Part shown: positions 32,790 through 41,876 of the stretch, piece by piece | How the letters are laid out: each line of letters starts with the position of its first letter | Position numbering within the stretch: position 1 is the first letter of the stretch | NCBI GenBank assembly: GCA_023416515.1 | Contig: JAEZHP010000143.1 | Location: 1-46,939, forward strand | From: Pseudomonadota bacterium | GTDB taxonomy: Bacteria > Pseudomonadota > Alphaproteobacteria > Sphingomonadales > Sphingomonadaceae | Length of the DNA: 46,939 nucleotides | Reading direction: 5' to 3' | Made by a program: the position numbers and the translations under genes | Notes under the pieces: generated by a model | Told to the model about the DNA's origin: nothing | Database searches by the model: none | The model's input: only the letters and a program-made list of their open reading frames with translations

Positions 32790-33236
32790 TCAGCGCCGCG
32801 TCTCCGGATGAAGATTGCGGAACTGAGTGATCTCGCAGCGGCCGCCCATCCTCGAGCGGATGACGTCGCGGTCGGCGCATATTCGGCCGTCCTCGGTCGC
32901 GTTGACATAGAAGCCACGATAATAATCGAGCCCCGCACACCGCTCCCCCAGCCGCGCGCGCACCCGGCTATTGTCGCGCATGATGAGGTCGACGCTGCTT
33001 CCGCCAAGGGTGGCGCCGATGATGTGCCGCGCCTGGACGCAGCGCGGCCCGTCCGATTCGCGCCAGCGGATCAGCGAGCTTCCCGCGGAGACGACGCGGC
33101 GGTCGCCCTCGGGCACCCTGATGACGATGCGCTGGCGGACGGTGACCTGCGAATATTCGTATTGGTTCGCCTGCACGCTGTCCTGCGTGGCGATCCCCGT
33201 AAGCAATAGAGAGGCGGCCGCGGCAAGGCGGATCAT
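32790..33236 (-). CDS. Exported hypothetical protein, four cysteines
   Basis: 148 residues, no family recognised. An N-terminal hydrophobic segment (MIRLAAAASLLLTGIATQ) looks like a signal peptide. The mature part has cysteines in GPRCVQARH, LGERCAGLDYY, GRICADRD and GGRCEITQF, likely two disulphides. A typical motif is RVVSAGSSLIRWRESDGPRC. Similar small cysteine proteins are frequent in sphingomonads. It is downstream of nothing clear on its strand and divergent from the FAD-dependent dehydrogenase gene; 104 bp separate its stop from the helicase start. Confidence 0.72.
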   Translation of the reverse strand: MIRLAAAASLLLTGIATQDSVQANQYEYSQVTVRQRIVIRVPEGDRRVVSAGSSLIRWRESDGPRCVQARHIIGATLGGSSVDLIMRDNSRVRARLGERCAGLDYYRGFYVNATEDGRICADRDVIRSRMGGRCEITQFRNLHPETRR

Positions 33237-33325
33237 CGCGTCTGTCCCATGGCTCTGGCATCCCCCCGGCCGCTTGAATGGCCGATGAACTTGCCCCCGT
33301 CGCCGCCTTTGTTATGCCCGGCGCG

Positions 33326-34795
33326 ATGTCCAGTCCACCGCCAGAACTGCTTCGCCGCCTCGCCGACCTTCTCGGCCCCAAAGGCTATAGCGACGATCCA
33401 GCCGATCTGGAGCCGTGGCTCACCGACTGGCGCGGGCGCTATCGTGGCGAGGCTTCGGCGCTGCTGTCGCCTGCAACGGCCGAGGAGGTCGGCGAGGTGG
33501 TGAGACTATGCGGTGAGGCCGGAGTGCCGCTCGTCCCCCAGGGCGGCAACACCTCGATGGTCGGCGGCGCGACCCCGGATCTGAGCGGCAATGCGCTGGT
33601 CTTGAGCCTCAGGCGGATGAACAGGATTCGAAGTCTCGACCGTGAGGCCAATCTTGCTGTGTGTGAGGCCGGAGTCGTGCTCGAAACCCTCCACCATGAA
33701 GCGCTCGCCGTGGGACGGCGATTCCCCCTGTCTCTCGCCGCCAAGGGCTCGGCGACGATCGGCGGGCTCGTCTCGACCAACGCCGGCGGAACCCAGGTCC
33801 TTCGCTTCGGGACCATGCGCAGCCTCGTCCAGGGGATCGAGGCGGTGCTTCCCGACGGAAGTCTGTTCAACGGCCTGTCGCCGCTCAAGAAGGACAATCG
33901 CGGCTACAATCTCACCCAGTTGCTGATCGGTGCCGAGGGCACGCTTGGGATCGTCACCGCGGCGAGCCTGAAGCTCGTGCCTGCGGTCGGCTCGCGAGTC
34001 GTCGCCTGGGCGGGGATGGGGTCGGCGGCCGACGCCCTTCGTCTCCTCCGCCACCTCGAAGCCGCGATTGGCGACATCGTCGAAAGTTTCGAGCTGGTTC
34101 CGCGCAACGCTCTTGATCTGGTGCTCCAGCATGTGCCGGCGACCCGCCAGCCGCTTTCCGAGCCGACGCCGTGGAACGTGCTGATCGAGGCCGTGTCGCC
34201 GATCGCCGCGGCGAGCCCGGAAATGCCGCTCTATGAAGCGCTCCAGTCGGCGCTCGAGATCGGCATTATCCAGGACGTCGCGGTGGCAAGCAGCGAGGGC
34301 CAGGCCGAGGAGTTGTGGCGGCTTCGCGAGACGATATCCGAGGCGGAACGTCACCACGGGCCCGCGGCCAAGCACGACATCTCGGTGACGGTGGAGCAGA
34401 TGCCCGGCTTCATGACCGCGGCCGCCGCTCAGGTCGAGGAGCGGTTCCCGGGGGTCCAGGTCATCGCCTTCGGCCACCTCGGCGACGGCAACGTCCACTT
34501 CAACGTCGCAGCTCCGCCCGGTGCCGCCGCTGACTGGTTCGACGGGGAGGGGAGGGACGTGACGGTCATGGTCCACGATTTGGTCACCGCTGCCGGCGGC
34601 TCGATCTCCGCCGAGCATGGCATCGGCCAGATGAAATTGGGCGAGCTGGCCCGCCTCGCCGACCCGTCGCGAATCCGCGCCATGCAGGCGATCAAGCAGG
34701 CACTCGACCCGGCCGGCATCATGAACCCGGGAAAGCTCGTGCCGCCCGTGGATGGCGCTTCGGGAAGCCTTGCGCGCGGACGCCTTAACCCATAG
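33326..34795 (+). CDS. FAD-binding oxidoreductase (D-2-hydroxyglutarate/D-lactate dehydrogenase type)
   Basis: 489 residues. PCMH-type FAD domain: VPLVPQGGNTSMVGGATPDL, then LSLAAKGSATIGGLVSTNAG and GYNLTQLLIGAEGTLGIVTA. The C-terminal FAD-linked oxidase domain has AFGHLGDGNVHFNVAAPPGA, with the metal-binding histidines, and SISAEHGIGQMKLGELARLA. This is the D2HGDH/GlcD family that oxidises D-2-hydroxy acids and passes electrons to a quinone or flavoprotein. I start at ATG 33326 (MSSPPPELLRRLADLLGPKG); ATG 33278 is possible and would add 16 residues; neither has a clear ribosome site. Substrate among D-lactate, D-2-hydroxyglutarate and glycolate is not settled. Confidence 0.86.
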   Translation: MSSPPPELLRRLADLLGPKGYSDDPADLEPWLTDWRGRYRGEASALLSPATAEEVGEVVRLCGEAGVPLVPQGGNTSMVGGATPDLSGNALVLSLRRMNRIRSLDREANLAVCEAGVVLETLHHEALAVGRRFPLSLAAKGSATIGGLVSTNAGGTQVLRFGTMRSLVQGIEAVLPDGSLFNGLSPLKKDNRGYNLTQLLIGAEGTLGIVTAASLKLVPAVGSRVVAWAGMGSAADALRLLRHLEAAIGDIVESFELVPRNALDLVLQHVPATRQPLSEPTPWNVLIEAVSPIAAASPEMPLYEALQSALEIGIIQDVAVASSEGQAEELWRLRETISEAERHHGPAAKHDISVTVEQMPGFMTAAAAQVEERFPGVQVIAFGHLGDGNVHFNVAAPPGAAADWFDGEGRDVTVMVHDLVTAAGGSISAEHGIGQMKLGELARLADPSRIRAMQAIKQALDPAGIMNPGKLVPPVDGASGSLARGRLNP

Positions 34796-34863
34796 ACGAT
34801 GCGCCCTGAATTCCCGGCCGCCGCCTGCGGCCGCCCTTAGCATGCGTATGGGAGACGTGATCG

Positions 34864-35652
34864 ATGGCGACTCAGCCGCCCGCCAACCTGCCTTTGTTCT
34901 ACAAGGACCTTGTTCCGCTCTCGAGCCAGCTGCACGAGAAGTTCACTAGCCGTAGCAGCGATAAGGCGCCGTTCTTCGCCAACACGCACGCGGTTCCGCT
35001 GACGGTGGACGAGTTCATCCTCGCCCAGCGTTTCTTCCCGATCGTCTTCTCGGTCGGCGACAATCCGGTCCCGCTGGGCCTGTTCGGTCTGAACGAGGGC
35101 GTGAACGTCTTTCTCGATGCCGAGGGGAAGCTTAGCCAGGAGCTCTACGTTCCGGCCTATGTTCGCCGCTATCCGTGGATGCTCGCGAAGCTTCGCCCGG
35201 ACAGCGACGAGCTGTCGCTATGCTTCGATCCTCAAAGCGGCCTCGTCGGTGAAGATCCCGAGGGGGTTGCCCTGTTCGACGGCGACAAGCCGAGCGAAGT
35301 CACCAAGCAGGTTCTCTCCTTCTGCGAGGATTTCGAGCGTGCCGCCCAGCGCACCAGCGCCTTCGTCCGCGAGATCCAGGAAATGGAGCTTCTGATGGAA
35401 GGCGAGGTGTCGATCCAGCTCAACCCGGACGACCAGCCTTACATCTATCGCGGTTTCCAGATGGTCAACGAGGAGAAGCTCCGCGAGCTTCGTGGCGACA
35501 CCGTGCGCAAGATCAACCAGAGCGGCCTGCTCGCGTTCATCTTCGCTCATCTCTTCTCGCTGAACCATGTCCGTGAGCTGTTCGCCAAGCAGCATGCCCG
35601 CGGCCAGGTGCCGGCTCAGGGAGCAGGTGGACCGGCTCCGGCCAACGTCTAA
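34864..35652 (+). CDS. SapC family protein
   Basis: 262 residues. LSSQLHEKFTSRSSDKAPFF, then VDEFILAQRFFPIVFSVGDN, LFGLNEGVNVFLDAEGKLSQ and YVPAYVRRYPWMLAKLRPDS are the SapC family blocks. The protein is soluble, without signal peptide or membrane segments. SapC proteins are named from a Campylobacter S-layer locus but their role in alphaproteobacteria is unknown; they often sit near halogenase or cupin genes, which is not the case here. ATG at 34864 has GGGAGA upstream. A long hairpin follows 23 bp after the stop, then a small-RNA candidate. Confidence 0.88.
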   Translation: MATQPPANLPLFYKDLVPLSSQLHEKFTSRSSDKAPFFANTHAVPLTVDEFILAQRFFPIVFSVGDNPVPLGLFGLNEGVNVFLDAEGKLSQELYVPAYVRRYPWMLAKLRPDSDELSLCFDPQSGLVGEDPEGVALFDGDKPSEVTKQVLSFCEDFERAAQRTSAFVREIQEMELLMEGEVSIQLNPDDQPYIYRGFQMVNEEKLRELRGDTVRKINQSGLLAFIFAHLFSLNHVRELFAKQHARGQVPAQGAGGPAPANV

Positions 35653-35675
35653 ATCCGACGTACCGACCTATATCC

Positions 35676-35707
35676 AAGCCTCTGAAAGCGCCTGCTTTCA
35701 GGGGCTT
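35676..35707 (+). terminator. Hairpin after sapC
   Basis: AAGCCTCTGAAAGC (35676-35689), loop GCCT, GCTTTCAGGGGCTT (35694-35707): a 14-bp stem with a single U.G pair. GAAATG follows, with no T-run, so it may act as a factor-assisted terminator or an mRNA 3'-end stabiliser. Position supports terminating sapC. Confidence 0.6.
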
Positions 35708-35710
35708 GAA

Positions 35711-35724
35711 ATGCGTTAACGCAT
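35711..35724. promoter_or_regulatory. Perfect 14-bp palindrome ATGCGTTAACGCAT
   Basis: A spacerless perfect palindrome placed between the sapC hairpin and the small-RNA candidate. TTGAAA (35706-35711) overlaps its left edge as a possible -35. The location and symmetry suggest an operator for the downstream RNA. No binding protein is assigned. Confidence 0.35.
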
Positions 35725-35740
35725 ACCCATTTTGGTGATG

Positions 35741-35839
35741 CACGTCGTCGTACCCCCCCTTTACGGCGGCGTGTTGCGCCCATCACTGGGCGCTCCTCCC
35801 TGAACCTGGCCACCGCGCACCCGCGCGGTGGTCATTTTT
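35741..35839 (+). ncRNA. Candidate small RNA with three stem-loops (suhB/alpha-r8-like layout)
   Basis: About 100 bases between sapC and the convergent amidohydrolase gene fold as: stem 1, CACGTCGTCGTA (35741... arm 35741-35752) with TACGGCGGCGTG (35762-35773), 12 bp including two G.U pairs, loop CCCCCCCTT; stem 2, GCGCCCA-TCAC-TGGGCGC (35776-35793), perfect; a single-stranded TCCTCCCTGAACCT that could pair with Shine-Dalgarno sequences; stem 3, GGCCACCGCGC-ACCC-GCGCGGTGGTC (35808-35833), then ATTTTT, an intrinsic terminator. C-rich loops and a TCCTCCC segment are hallmarks of several alphaproteobacterial trans-acting sRNAs. The 5' end and promoter are not determined. No ORF fits the region. 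Confidence 0.6.
35808..35839 (+). terminator. Intrinsic terminator of the small-RNA candidate
   Basis: An 11-bp stem with one wobble pair, 4-base loop (ACCC), followed by ATTTTTC. It is the clearest Rho-independent terminator in the window. Confidence 0.75.
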
Positions 35840-35928
35840 CGATCAGGGCCGCGTGCACGTTGGCGCCGGCTCCCTCCCTGGCCAAGCCCGTGCACGCGGA
35901 ATGGGGTTTTCTCTCAAGGCTGTCGCGG

Positions 35929-36777
35929 TCACTCCGCGGCAATGGCGCTCGGCGGCCCGACGACGGCGTCGTTCAACGCACCCACGATCCCCGAGATCAG
36001 CCGTGCCGTGGAGTCGAAGCCCGGTCCTGGCTCCTTGAGCGAGGGCTCGAGATAGGCTGACCGGTCCAGCTCGATTTGCAGCGCGTGGATCTGCGCGTCC
36101 GGCTTGCCGTGACGCTCGATGATATGCCCACCGGCATAGGGCTCGTTGCAGGCGACCGGGAAACCGAGCGTGCGAGTCGCCGCCAGCGCGGCCTCGAGCA
36201 GGAGCGGCGCGATGGTGCGGCCGTAGCGGTCGCCAAAGATCACTTTCGCCTCGCCATGAGGCCGGGGCGGCATCGAATGGCAGTCGAGCAGGATGGCGGT
36301 TCCGAACCGCTGCTTGGCCGCGGCAAGAGCGCCGTCGATGGCGGCGTGGAATGGCCGATGCACCGTGTCGATCCGTCGCCTGAGCTCATCGCGGCTAATG
36401 CGCCCACGCCACAGCGCGCCGGCGCCGGCGAGCCGGGCGGGGACCAGGCCAAGCCCGCCGCGTGTGCGAGCGCTCGGCAGCAGCGAATGAGCCGGCGGGG
36501 GCGGAGCGACCATTGCCGGGTCGACTTCGCGCTCGTCGCGGTTGAGGTCGATCGCCGCGCGCGGCAGCGTCGCTACGAAAGCGGTCGCGCCCGCCGCCAC
36601 CGCGCGCCAGATTAGCCGGTCGACAAGCCTGTCTTCGAGCGCCTCCAGCACCGACAGCGGCACGCGCGCGGCCTCGATCAGCGAGGGCGGATAATCGCGC
36701 CCGGCATGGGGAACGGAGAGGATGACCGGAAGGACCGGCCGCTCCGGCCCGATGCGATAGAAGGGCGCGTCGGTCAT
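35929..36777 (-). CDS. N-formylglutamate amidohydrolase family protein
   Basis: 282 residues. The HutG2/FGase family pattern is visible in VILSVPHAGRDYPP near the N-terminus, DLNRDEREVDPAMV, the LLDCHSMPPRPHGEAKVIFG segment with conserved D-x-H, and YAGGHIIERHGKPDAQIHAL with zinc-ligand and substrate residues. The enzyme hydrolyses N-formylglutamate to glutamate and formate, the last step of one histidine route; no other hut genes are nearby, so another N-formyl or N-acyl substrate is possible. It is divergent from cpdR, with 144 bp between starts. Confidence 0.85.
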   Translation of the reverse strand: MTDAPFYRIGPERPVLPVILSVPHAGRDYPPSLIEAARVPLSVLEALEDRLVDRLIWRAVAAGATAFVATLPRAAIDLNRDEREVDPAMVAPPPPAHSLLPSARTRGGLGLVPARLAGAGALWRGRISRDELRRRIDTVHRPFHAAIDGALAAAKQRFGTAILLDCHSMPPRPHGEAKVIFGDRYGRTIAPLLLEAALAATRTLGFPVACNEPYAGGHIIERHGKPDAQIHALQIELDRSAYLEPSLKEPGPGFDSTARLISGIVGALNDAVVGPPSAIAAE

Positions 36778-36921
36778 CGCTCCTTAAACTTAAGGCTGCA
36801 TGATCGGTGCCGCAATGCGCATATCAATCCGGGACAAGGGAAAATGCCGCGGCGCTGGCGTCGGGGCCCGCCTTGGCATAAGGCCGGTGGCGCACGAAGT
36901 GAGGCCCAGAGGCGTCGGCGT

Positions 36922-37299
36922 ATGATCAGGATTCTCCTCGCGGAAGACGACGACTCGATGCGTCTCTATCTCGCCCGCGCTCTCGAACGCGTCGGGTACG
37001 AGGTCGTTGCGGTCGACCGCGGTACTGCCGCCTTGCCGCTGATCGAGCGCGAACGCTTCGACCTGCTCCTGACGGACATCGTCATGCCCGAGCTGGACGG
37101 GATCGAGCTCGCCCAGCAGGCGGCGACGATCGCGCCGGACATGAGGGTCATGTTCATCACCGGATTCGCCGCGGTCGCGCTCAAGGCCGGCCGCCGGGCG
37201 CCCGAGGCCAAGGTGCTGTCCAAGCCCTTCCACCTCAAGGACCTGGTCATGGAGGTGGACCGTATGTTCCAGACCGAGGATCAGCACGGCCGGCTCTAA
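36922..37299 (+). CDS. cpdR: CpdR-type cell-cycle response regulator
   Basis: 125 residues, a single receiver domain. The acidic pair is at D10/D11 (LLAEDDDSMRLYLARALERV), the phosphoacceptor is D52 (LLLTDIVMPELDGIELA), the switch Thr is in MFITGFAAVALKAG, and K101 is in VLSKPFHLKDLV. The whole sequence closely follows CpdR, which in Caulobacter-type cells, when unphosphorylated, directs ClpXP to degrade CtrA and PdeA at the cell pole. No output domain is present, as expected. ATG at 36922; the longer ORF upstream is unlikely. It precedes the quinone oxidoreductase by 10 bp, with which it may be cotranscribed. Confidence 0.92.
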   Translation: MIRILLAEDDDSMRLYLARALERVGYEVVAVDRGTAALPLIERERFDLLLTDIVMPELDGIELAQQAATIAPDMRVMFITGFAAVALKAGRRAPEAKVLSKPFHLKDLVMEVDRMFQTEDQHGRL

Positions 37300-37309
37300 G
37301 GAGACGGTG

Positions 37310-38287
37310 ATGCGCGCACGTGCCGTACGAATAGAATCGACTGGAGGACCCGAGGTCCTTCAACTCGTCGATGTCGATCTGCCGCCACCCGGGCCGGGCG
37401 AGGTGTTGGTTCGAAACACCGCGATCGGCCTCAATTTCATCGACACCTATCACCGGTCGGGCCTCTACCCGGTCGAGCTGCCGGCGCCGCTCGGCTCCGA
37501 AGCGGCGGGCGTGGTCGAATCGGTGGGTGAGGGCGTGTCCGGCCTCACGCCGGGCGATCGCGTGGCGACTTTCGGGCCGGCCCGCGGCGCCTACGCGACG
37601 GCTCGGATCGTCCAGGCGGCGGCTCTGGTCAGGCTTCCCGACGACATTTCCGACGAAACCGCCGCGGCCGTGTTGCTGAAGGGCTGCACGACCGAGTTCC
37701 TGGTCGAGCGCTGCGGCCGCGTCGAGGCGGGCTGGCCGGTGCTGGTCCATGCGGCGGCCGGTGGCGTCGGGTTGCTGCTCGTCCAATGGCTCAAGGCCGT
37801 CGGGGCGACCGTGATCGGCACCGCGGGAACCGAGGAGAAAGCAGCGCTCGCTCGCTCCGCCGGCGCCGACCATGTGCTTCTCGCCGGCGAGCCCGCCCTT
37901 GCCTCCCGAGTGCTCGAGCTCACCGGCGGTCAAGGCGTGCGCGTCACGTTCGACGGGGTCGGCAAGGCGACCTTTCACACCTCGCTCGACGCCACTGCCA
38001 GGCGTGGCCTCGTCATCAGCTTCGGCAATGCCAGCGGGGCGGTGGGGGACGTCGACTTCGCGATCCTCGCCCGCAAGGGATCACTGTTCGCGACCCGGCC
38101 CACCCTGTTCGACTATTATGTGACTCCGGAGGAGCGCCAGGCGGGCACGGCTCGGCTGTTCGAGATGCTTCGGAGCGGCAAGATCGCTGTGACCGTGGGT
38201 CAGCGTTATCGGCTGCAGGACGTGCGCCGTGCTCACGAAGACCTGGAAGCGCGCCGAACCAGCGGCTCGACGCTGCTCATCCCTTAG
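37310..38287 (+). CDS. NADPH:quinone oxidoreductase (Qor-like)
   Basis: 325 residues, zinc-free medium-chain dehydrogenase/reductase. NFIDTYHRSGLYPVELPAPL, the EAAGVVESVGEGVSGLTPGD block and VLVHAAAGGVGLLLVQWLKA with the AAGGVG loop are Qor signatures, and the final MLRSGKIAVTVGQRYRLQDV and RAHEDLEARRTSGSTLL match E. coli QorA. It reduces quinones one electron at a time with NADPH. AGGAGA at 37299-37304 sets the ATG at 37310. It is the second such gene in the window. Confidence 0.9.
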   Translation: MRARAVRIESTGGPEVLQLVDVDLPPPGPGEVLVRNTAIGLNFIDTYHRSGLYPVELPAPLGSEAAGVVESVGEGVSGLTPGDRVATFGPARGAYATARIVQAAALVRLPDDISDETAAAVLLKGCTTEFLVERCGRVEAGWPVLVHAAAGGVGLLLVQWLKAVGATVIGTAGTEEKAALARSAGADHVLLAGEPALASRVLELTGGQGVRVTFDGVGKATFHTSLDATARRGLVISFGNASGAVGDVDFAILARKGSLFATRPTLFDYYVTPEERQAGTARLFEMLRSGKIAVTVGQRYRLQDVRRAHEDLEARRTSGSTLLIP

Positions 38288-38300
38288 GCAGCGGAGAAAA

Positions 38301-38375
38301 TGGTGGGCGTGGCAAGGATTGAACTTGCGACCCCTGCGATGTCAACACAGTGCTCTACCACTGAGCTACACGCCC
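38301..38375 (-). tRNA. tRNA-Val (GAC)
   Basis: 75 bases including encoded CCA. Read on the minus strand the acceptor stem GGGCGTG (5') pairs with CACGCCC (3'), the D-arm is TAGCTCAGTGGTAGAGCA, the anticodon arm is CTGTG-TTGACAT-CGCAG with anticodon GAC, and the T-arm loop is GTTCAATC. The discriminator base is A, followed by CCA. TTTTCTCC follows the gene, suitable for termination. It lies between qor and the thiolase gene and is the only tRNA seen. Confidence 0.95.
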
Positions 38376-38513
38376 ACACTCGGCCAATTTTCGGGGCTGG
38401 CCGGAGGCGGCTCCCTAGCGAAGCCGGACGGGCCGCGCAAGCCCGCCGAACGGCTAAATAAGCCGGACGCGTCGGCTGTTCAACTCGCGCGCCGACCGGG
38501 CTAAGGCGGGGCC

Positions 38514-39716
<1,203 letters not shown>

Positions 39717-39763
39717 TCGTTAAGCCCTAAGTGCTTACATCGCCTGCAAGGAGTGGCCTGACG

Positions 39764-40747
39764 ATGTATACGACCGAGCTTCAGAAGAGCGGGCAGGTGC
39801 AGAACCTCGAGGATCCGGCGAAGCTGGAGGCGTTCGAGGCGCGCGTCGCGGCCGACGAGTTCATCGAACCCAAGGACTGGATGCCGGAGGCCTACCGGCG
39901 CACCCTGACCCGGCAGATGTCGCAGCATGCGCATAGCGAGATCGTCGGCATGCTTCCGGAAGGCAATTGGATCAGCCGGGCGCCGTCCCTTCGGCGAAAG
40001 GCGATCCTGCTCGCCAAGGTGCAGGATGAGGCGGGCCACGGCCTCTATCTCTACAGCGCCGCCGAGACGCTCGGCACCAGTCGGCGCGAGATGATCGAGG
40101 CGCTCCACTCGGGCAAGGCCAAATACTCAACCATCTTCAACTACCCGACGCTGACCTGGGCCGACATCGGCGCGATCGGCTGGCTGGTCGACGGCGCAGC
40201 GATCATGAACCAGGTGCCGCTCCAGCGCACCTCTTACGGCCCCTATGCCCGAGCGATGGTTCGCATCTGCAAGGAAGAAAGCTTCCACCAGCGCCAGGGC
40301 TACGAGATCATGATGGCGATGTGCGCCGGCACCGCCGACCAGAAGCGGATGGCGCAGGACGCATTGAACCGCTGGTGGTGGCCGAGCCTGATGATGTTCG
40401 GGCCGACCGACGACAATTCGCCGAACACCGCGCAGTCGATGCGCTGGCGGATCAAGCGCGACACCAATGACGAGCTTCGCCAGAAGTTCGTCGACATCAC
40501 CGTTCCTCAGGCGGAATCGCTCGGCCTCACCGTCCCCGATACCGACCTCCGGTGGAACGAGGCCAAGGGCGGTTATGATTTCGGAGAGGTTGACTGGGAG
40601 GAGTTCTACGCGGTGGTGAAGGGTGAAGGCCCGGTCGCCAAGGAGCGGATGAAGGCCCGGCGCGAAGCCTGGGATAAGGGCGCCTGGGTGCGCGAGGCTG
40701 CCGCGGCCTATGCCGAGAAGCATTTGCGCAAGGCGGAAGCCGCCTGA
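39764..40747 (+). CDS. paaA: Phenylacetyl-CoA epoxidase catalytic subunit PaaA
   Basis: 327 residues. The ferritin-like di-iron subunit is evident from LLAKVQDEAGHGLYLYSAAE and RICKEESFHQRQGYEIMMAM (E-x2-H metal motifs), with RRKAILL and RMAQDALNRWWWPSLMMFGP. It inserts oxygen into the ring of phenylacetyl-CoA to give the 1,2-epoxide, in complex with PaaBCE. ATG at 39764 gives the normal N-terminus MYTTELQKSGQ. AGGAG lies 10 bases upstream, slightly long. The ORF opens 11 codons earlier. Its stop shares one base with the paaB start (TGATG). Confidence 0.95.
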   Translation: MYTTELQKSGQVQNLEDPAKLEAFEARVAADEFIEPKDWMPEAYRRTLTRQMSQHAHSEIVGMLPEGNWISRAPSLRRKAILLAKVQDEAGHGLYLYSAAETLGTSRREMIEALHSGKAKYSTIFNYPTLTWADIGAIGWLVDGAAIMNQVPLQRTSYGPYARAMVRICKEESFHQRQGYEIMMAMCAGTADQKRMAQDALNRWWWPSLMMFGPTDDNSPNTAQSMRWRIKRDTNDELRQKFVDITVPQAESLGLTVPDTDLRWNEAKGGYDFGEVDWEEFYAVVKGEGPVAKERMKARREAWDKGAWVREAAAAYAEKHLRKAEAA

Positions 40748-41031
40748 TGAGCAAGGACTGGCCGCTCTGGGAAGTGTTCGTCCGCTCGCGCGGGGGGTTG
40801 AGCCATCGCCATGTCGGATCCGTCCATGCGCCGGATCCCGAGATCGCGCTTCGCCATGCCCGCGACACCTATACGCGCCGCATGGAGGGCGTGAGCCTGT
40901 GGGTCGTGCCCTCGGCGCAGATCATCGCCTCGGACCCGCGCGACGACGCGCAGATGTTCGATCCCGCCGAGGACAAGATCTATCGTCACCCGACCTTCTA
41001 CACGATCCCCGACGACGTGAAGCACATCTGA
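40747..41031 (+). CDS. paaB: Phenylacetyl-CoA epoxidase subunit PaaB
   Basis: 94 residues. WPLWEVFVRSRGGLSHRHVG, then SVHAPDPEIALRHARDTYTR and SLWVVPSAQIIASDPRDDAQ are the PaaB blocks. It bridges PaaA-PaaC units and is required for assembly of the epoxidase. Both its start and its stop overlap neighbours by TGATG, indicating translational coupling across paaA-paaB-paaC. Confidence 0.95.
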   Translation: MSKDWPLWEVFVRSRGGLSHRHVGSVHAPDPEIALRHARDTYTRRMEGVSLWVVPSAQIIASDPRDDAQMFDPAEDKIYRHPTFYTIPDDVKHI

Positions 41032-41876
41032 TGCCGTCGCTTCCGCCGATCCGGCCCGAAGACGAGGAGGTCGCGCTCAAAACCCGGCCGAGCGGTGCGT
41101 TCGACGCGCCGGTGGACGAGGCGCACCGCGCGACCCTGTTCGAGATGCTTCTGCGCCTCGGCGACGACAGCTTGATCCTCGGCCAGCGGCTCGGCGAATG
41201 GTGCGGCCACGCACCGACGGTCGAGGTCGATCTCAGCCTCGCCAACATCGCGCTCGACCTGATCGGTCAGGCGACCCACTTCCTCAATCTCGCCGGCGAG
41301 GTGGAAGGGAAGGGACGCGACGGCGATTCGCTCGCTTTCCATCGCGACGTGCTCGACTTCCGCAACTGCCTCCTCGTCGAGCAGCCCAACGGCGACTTCG
41401 CGCAGACGATGGCTCGACAGCTGCTGTTCTCGGCCTGGCAGAAAAGGCTGTTCGACCAGCTCGCTGTCTGCGCGGACGAGCGCGTTGCCGCGATCGCTGC
41501 CAAGGCGGTCAAGGAAGTCGCCTACCATGAGGAGCTCGCCGCCGAATGGGTGATCCGCCTCGGCGACGGCACCGACGAGAGCCGCACGCGCATGGCCGAG
41601 GGGCTCGACTGGATGTGGCGCTTCGTGCCCGAATTGTTCGAGGTCGACGAGGCTGCCGCGAATGCGCAGAGCCGCGGCCTGTGGCCGGACGTCGGCCTGC
41701 TCCGCACCGGCTATGACGCCCGCCTGCAGACGGTTCTCGCCGAAGCGACGCTCGAGGCCCCCAAGCCGCAGCGGCCGATCCTCGGCGGCCGCCGAGGCCA
41801 TCACAGCGAGCATCTCGGCCACCTCATCGCCGTGATGCAGTTCCTGCCGCGCACCTATGCTGACGCGGTGTGGTGA
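41031..41876 (+). CDS. paaC: Phenylacetyl-CoA epoxidase structural subunit PaaC
   Basis: 281 residues, ferritin-like but without the full di-iron site. FEMLLRLGDDSLILGQRLGE, then WCGHAPTVEVDLSLANIALD, the FRNCLLVEQPNGDFAQTMAR block and the C-terminal ILGGRRGHHSEHLGHLIAVM are diagnostic. About 35 residues precede the usual PaaC start, an N-terminal extension (MPSLPPIRPEDEEVALKTRP). An internal ATG (FEMLL) exists, but the TGATG overlap with paaB favours 41031. PaaC stabilises PaaA. Confidence 0.94.
   Translation: MPSLPPIRPEDEEVALKTRPSGAFDAPVDEAHRATLFEMLLRLGDDSLILGQRLGEWCGHAPTVEVDLSLANIALDLIGQATHFLNLAGEVEGKGRDGDSLAFHRDVLDFRNCLLVEQPNGDFAQTMARQLLFSAWQKRLFDQLAVCADERVAAIAAKAVKEVAYHEELAAEWVIRLGDGTDESRTRMAEGLDWMWRFVPELFEVDEAAANAQSRGLWPDVGLLRTGYDARLQTVLAEATLEAPKPQRPILGGRRGHHSEHLGHLIAVMQFLPRTYADAVW

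Noticed and set aside
34815..34833. CGGCCGC-N5-GCGGCCG hairpin before sapC as a terminator
   Set aside because: Stem is short, no T-run, and GC-rich palindromes of this size are common in this sequence.
33506..34843. 445-codon minus-strand frame opposite the FAD dehydrogenase gene
   Set aside because: Same GC-driven artefact; the plus-strand protein is a standard FAD enzyme.
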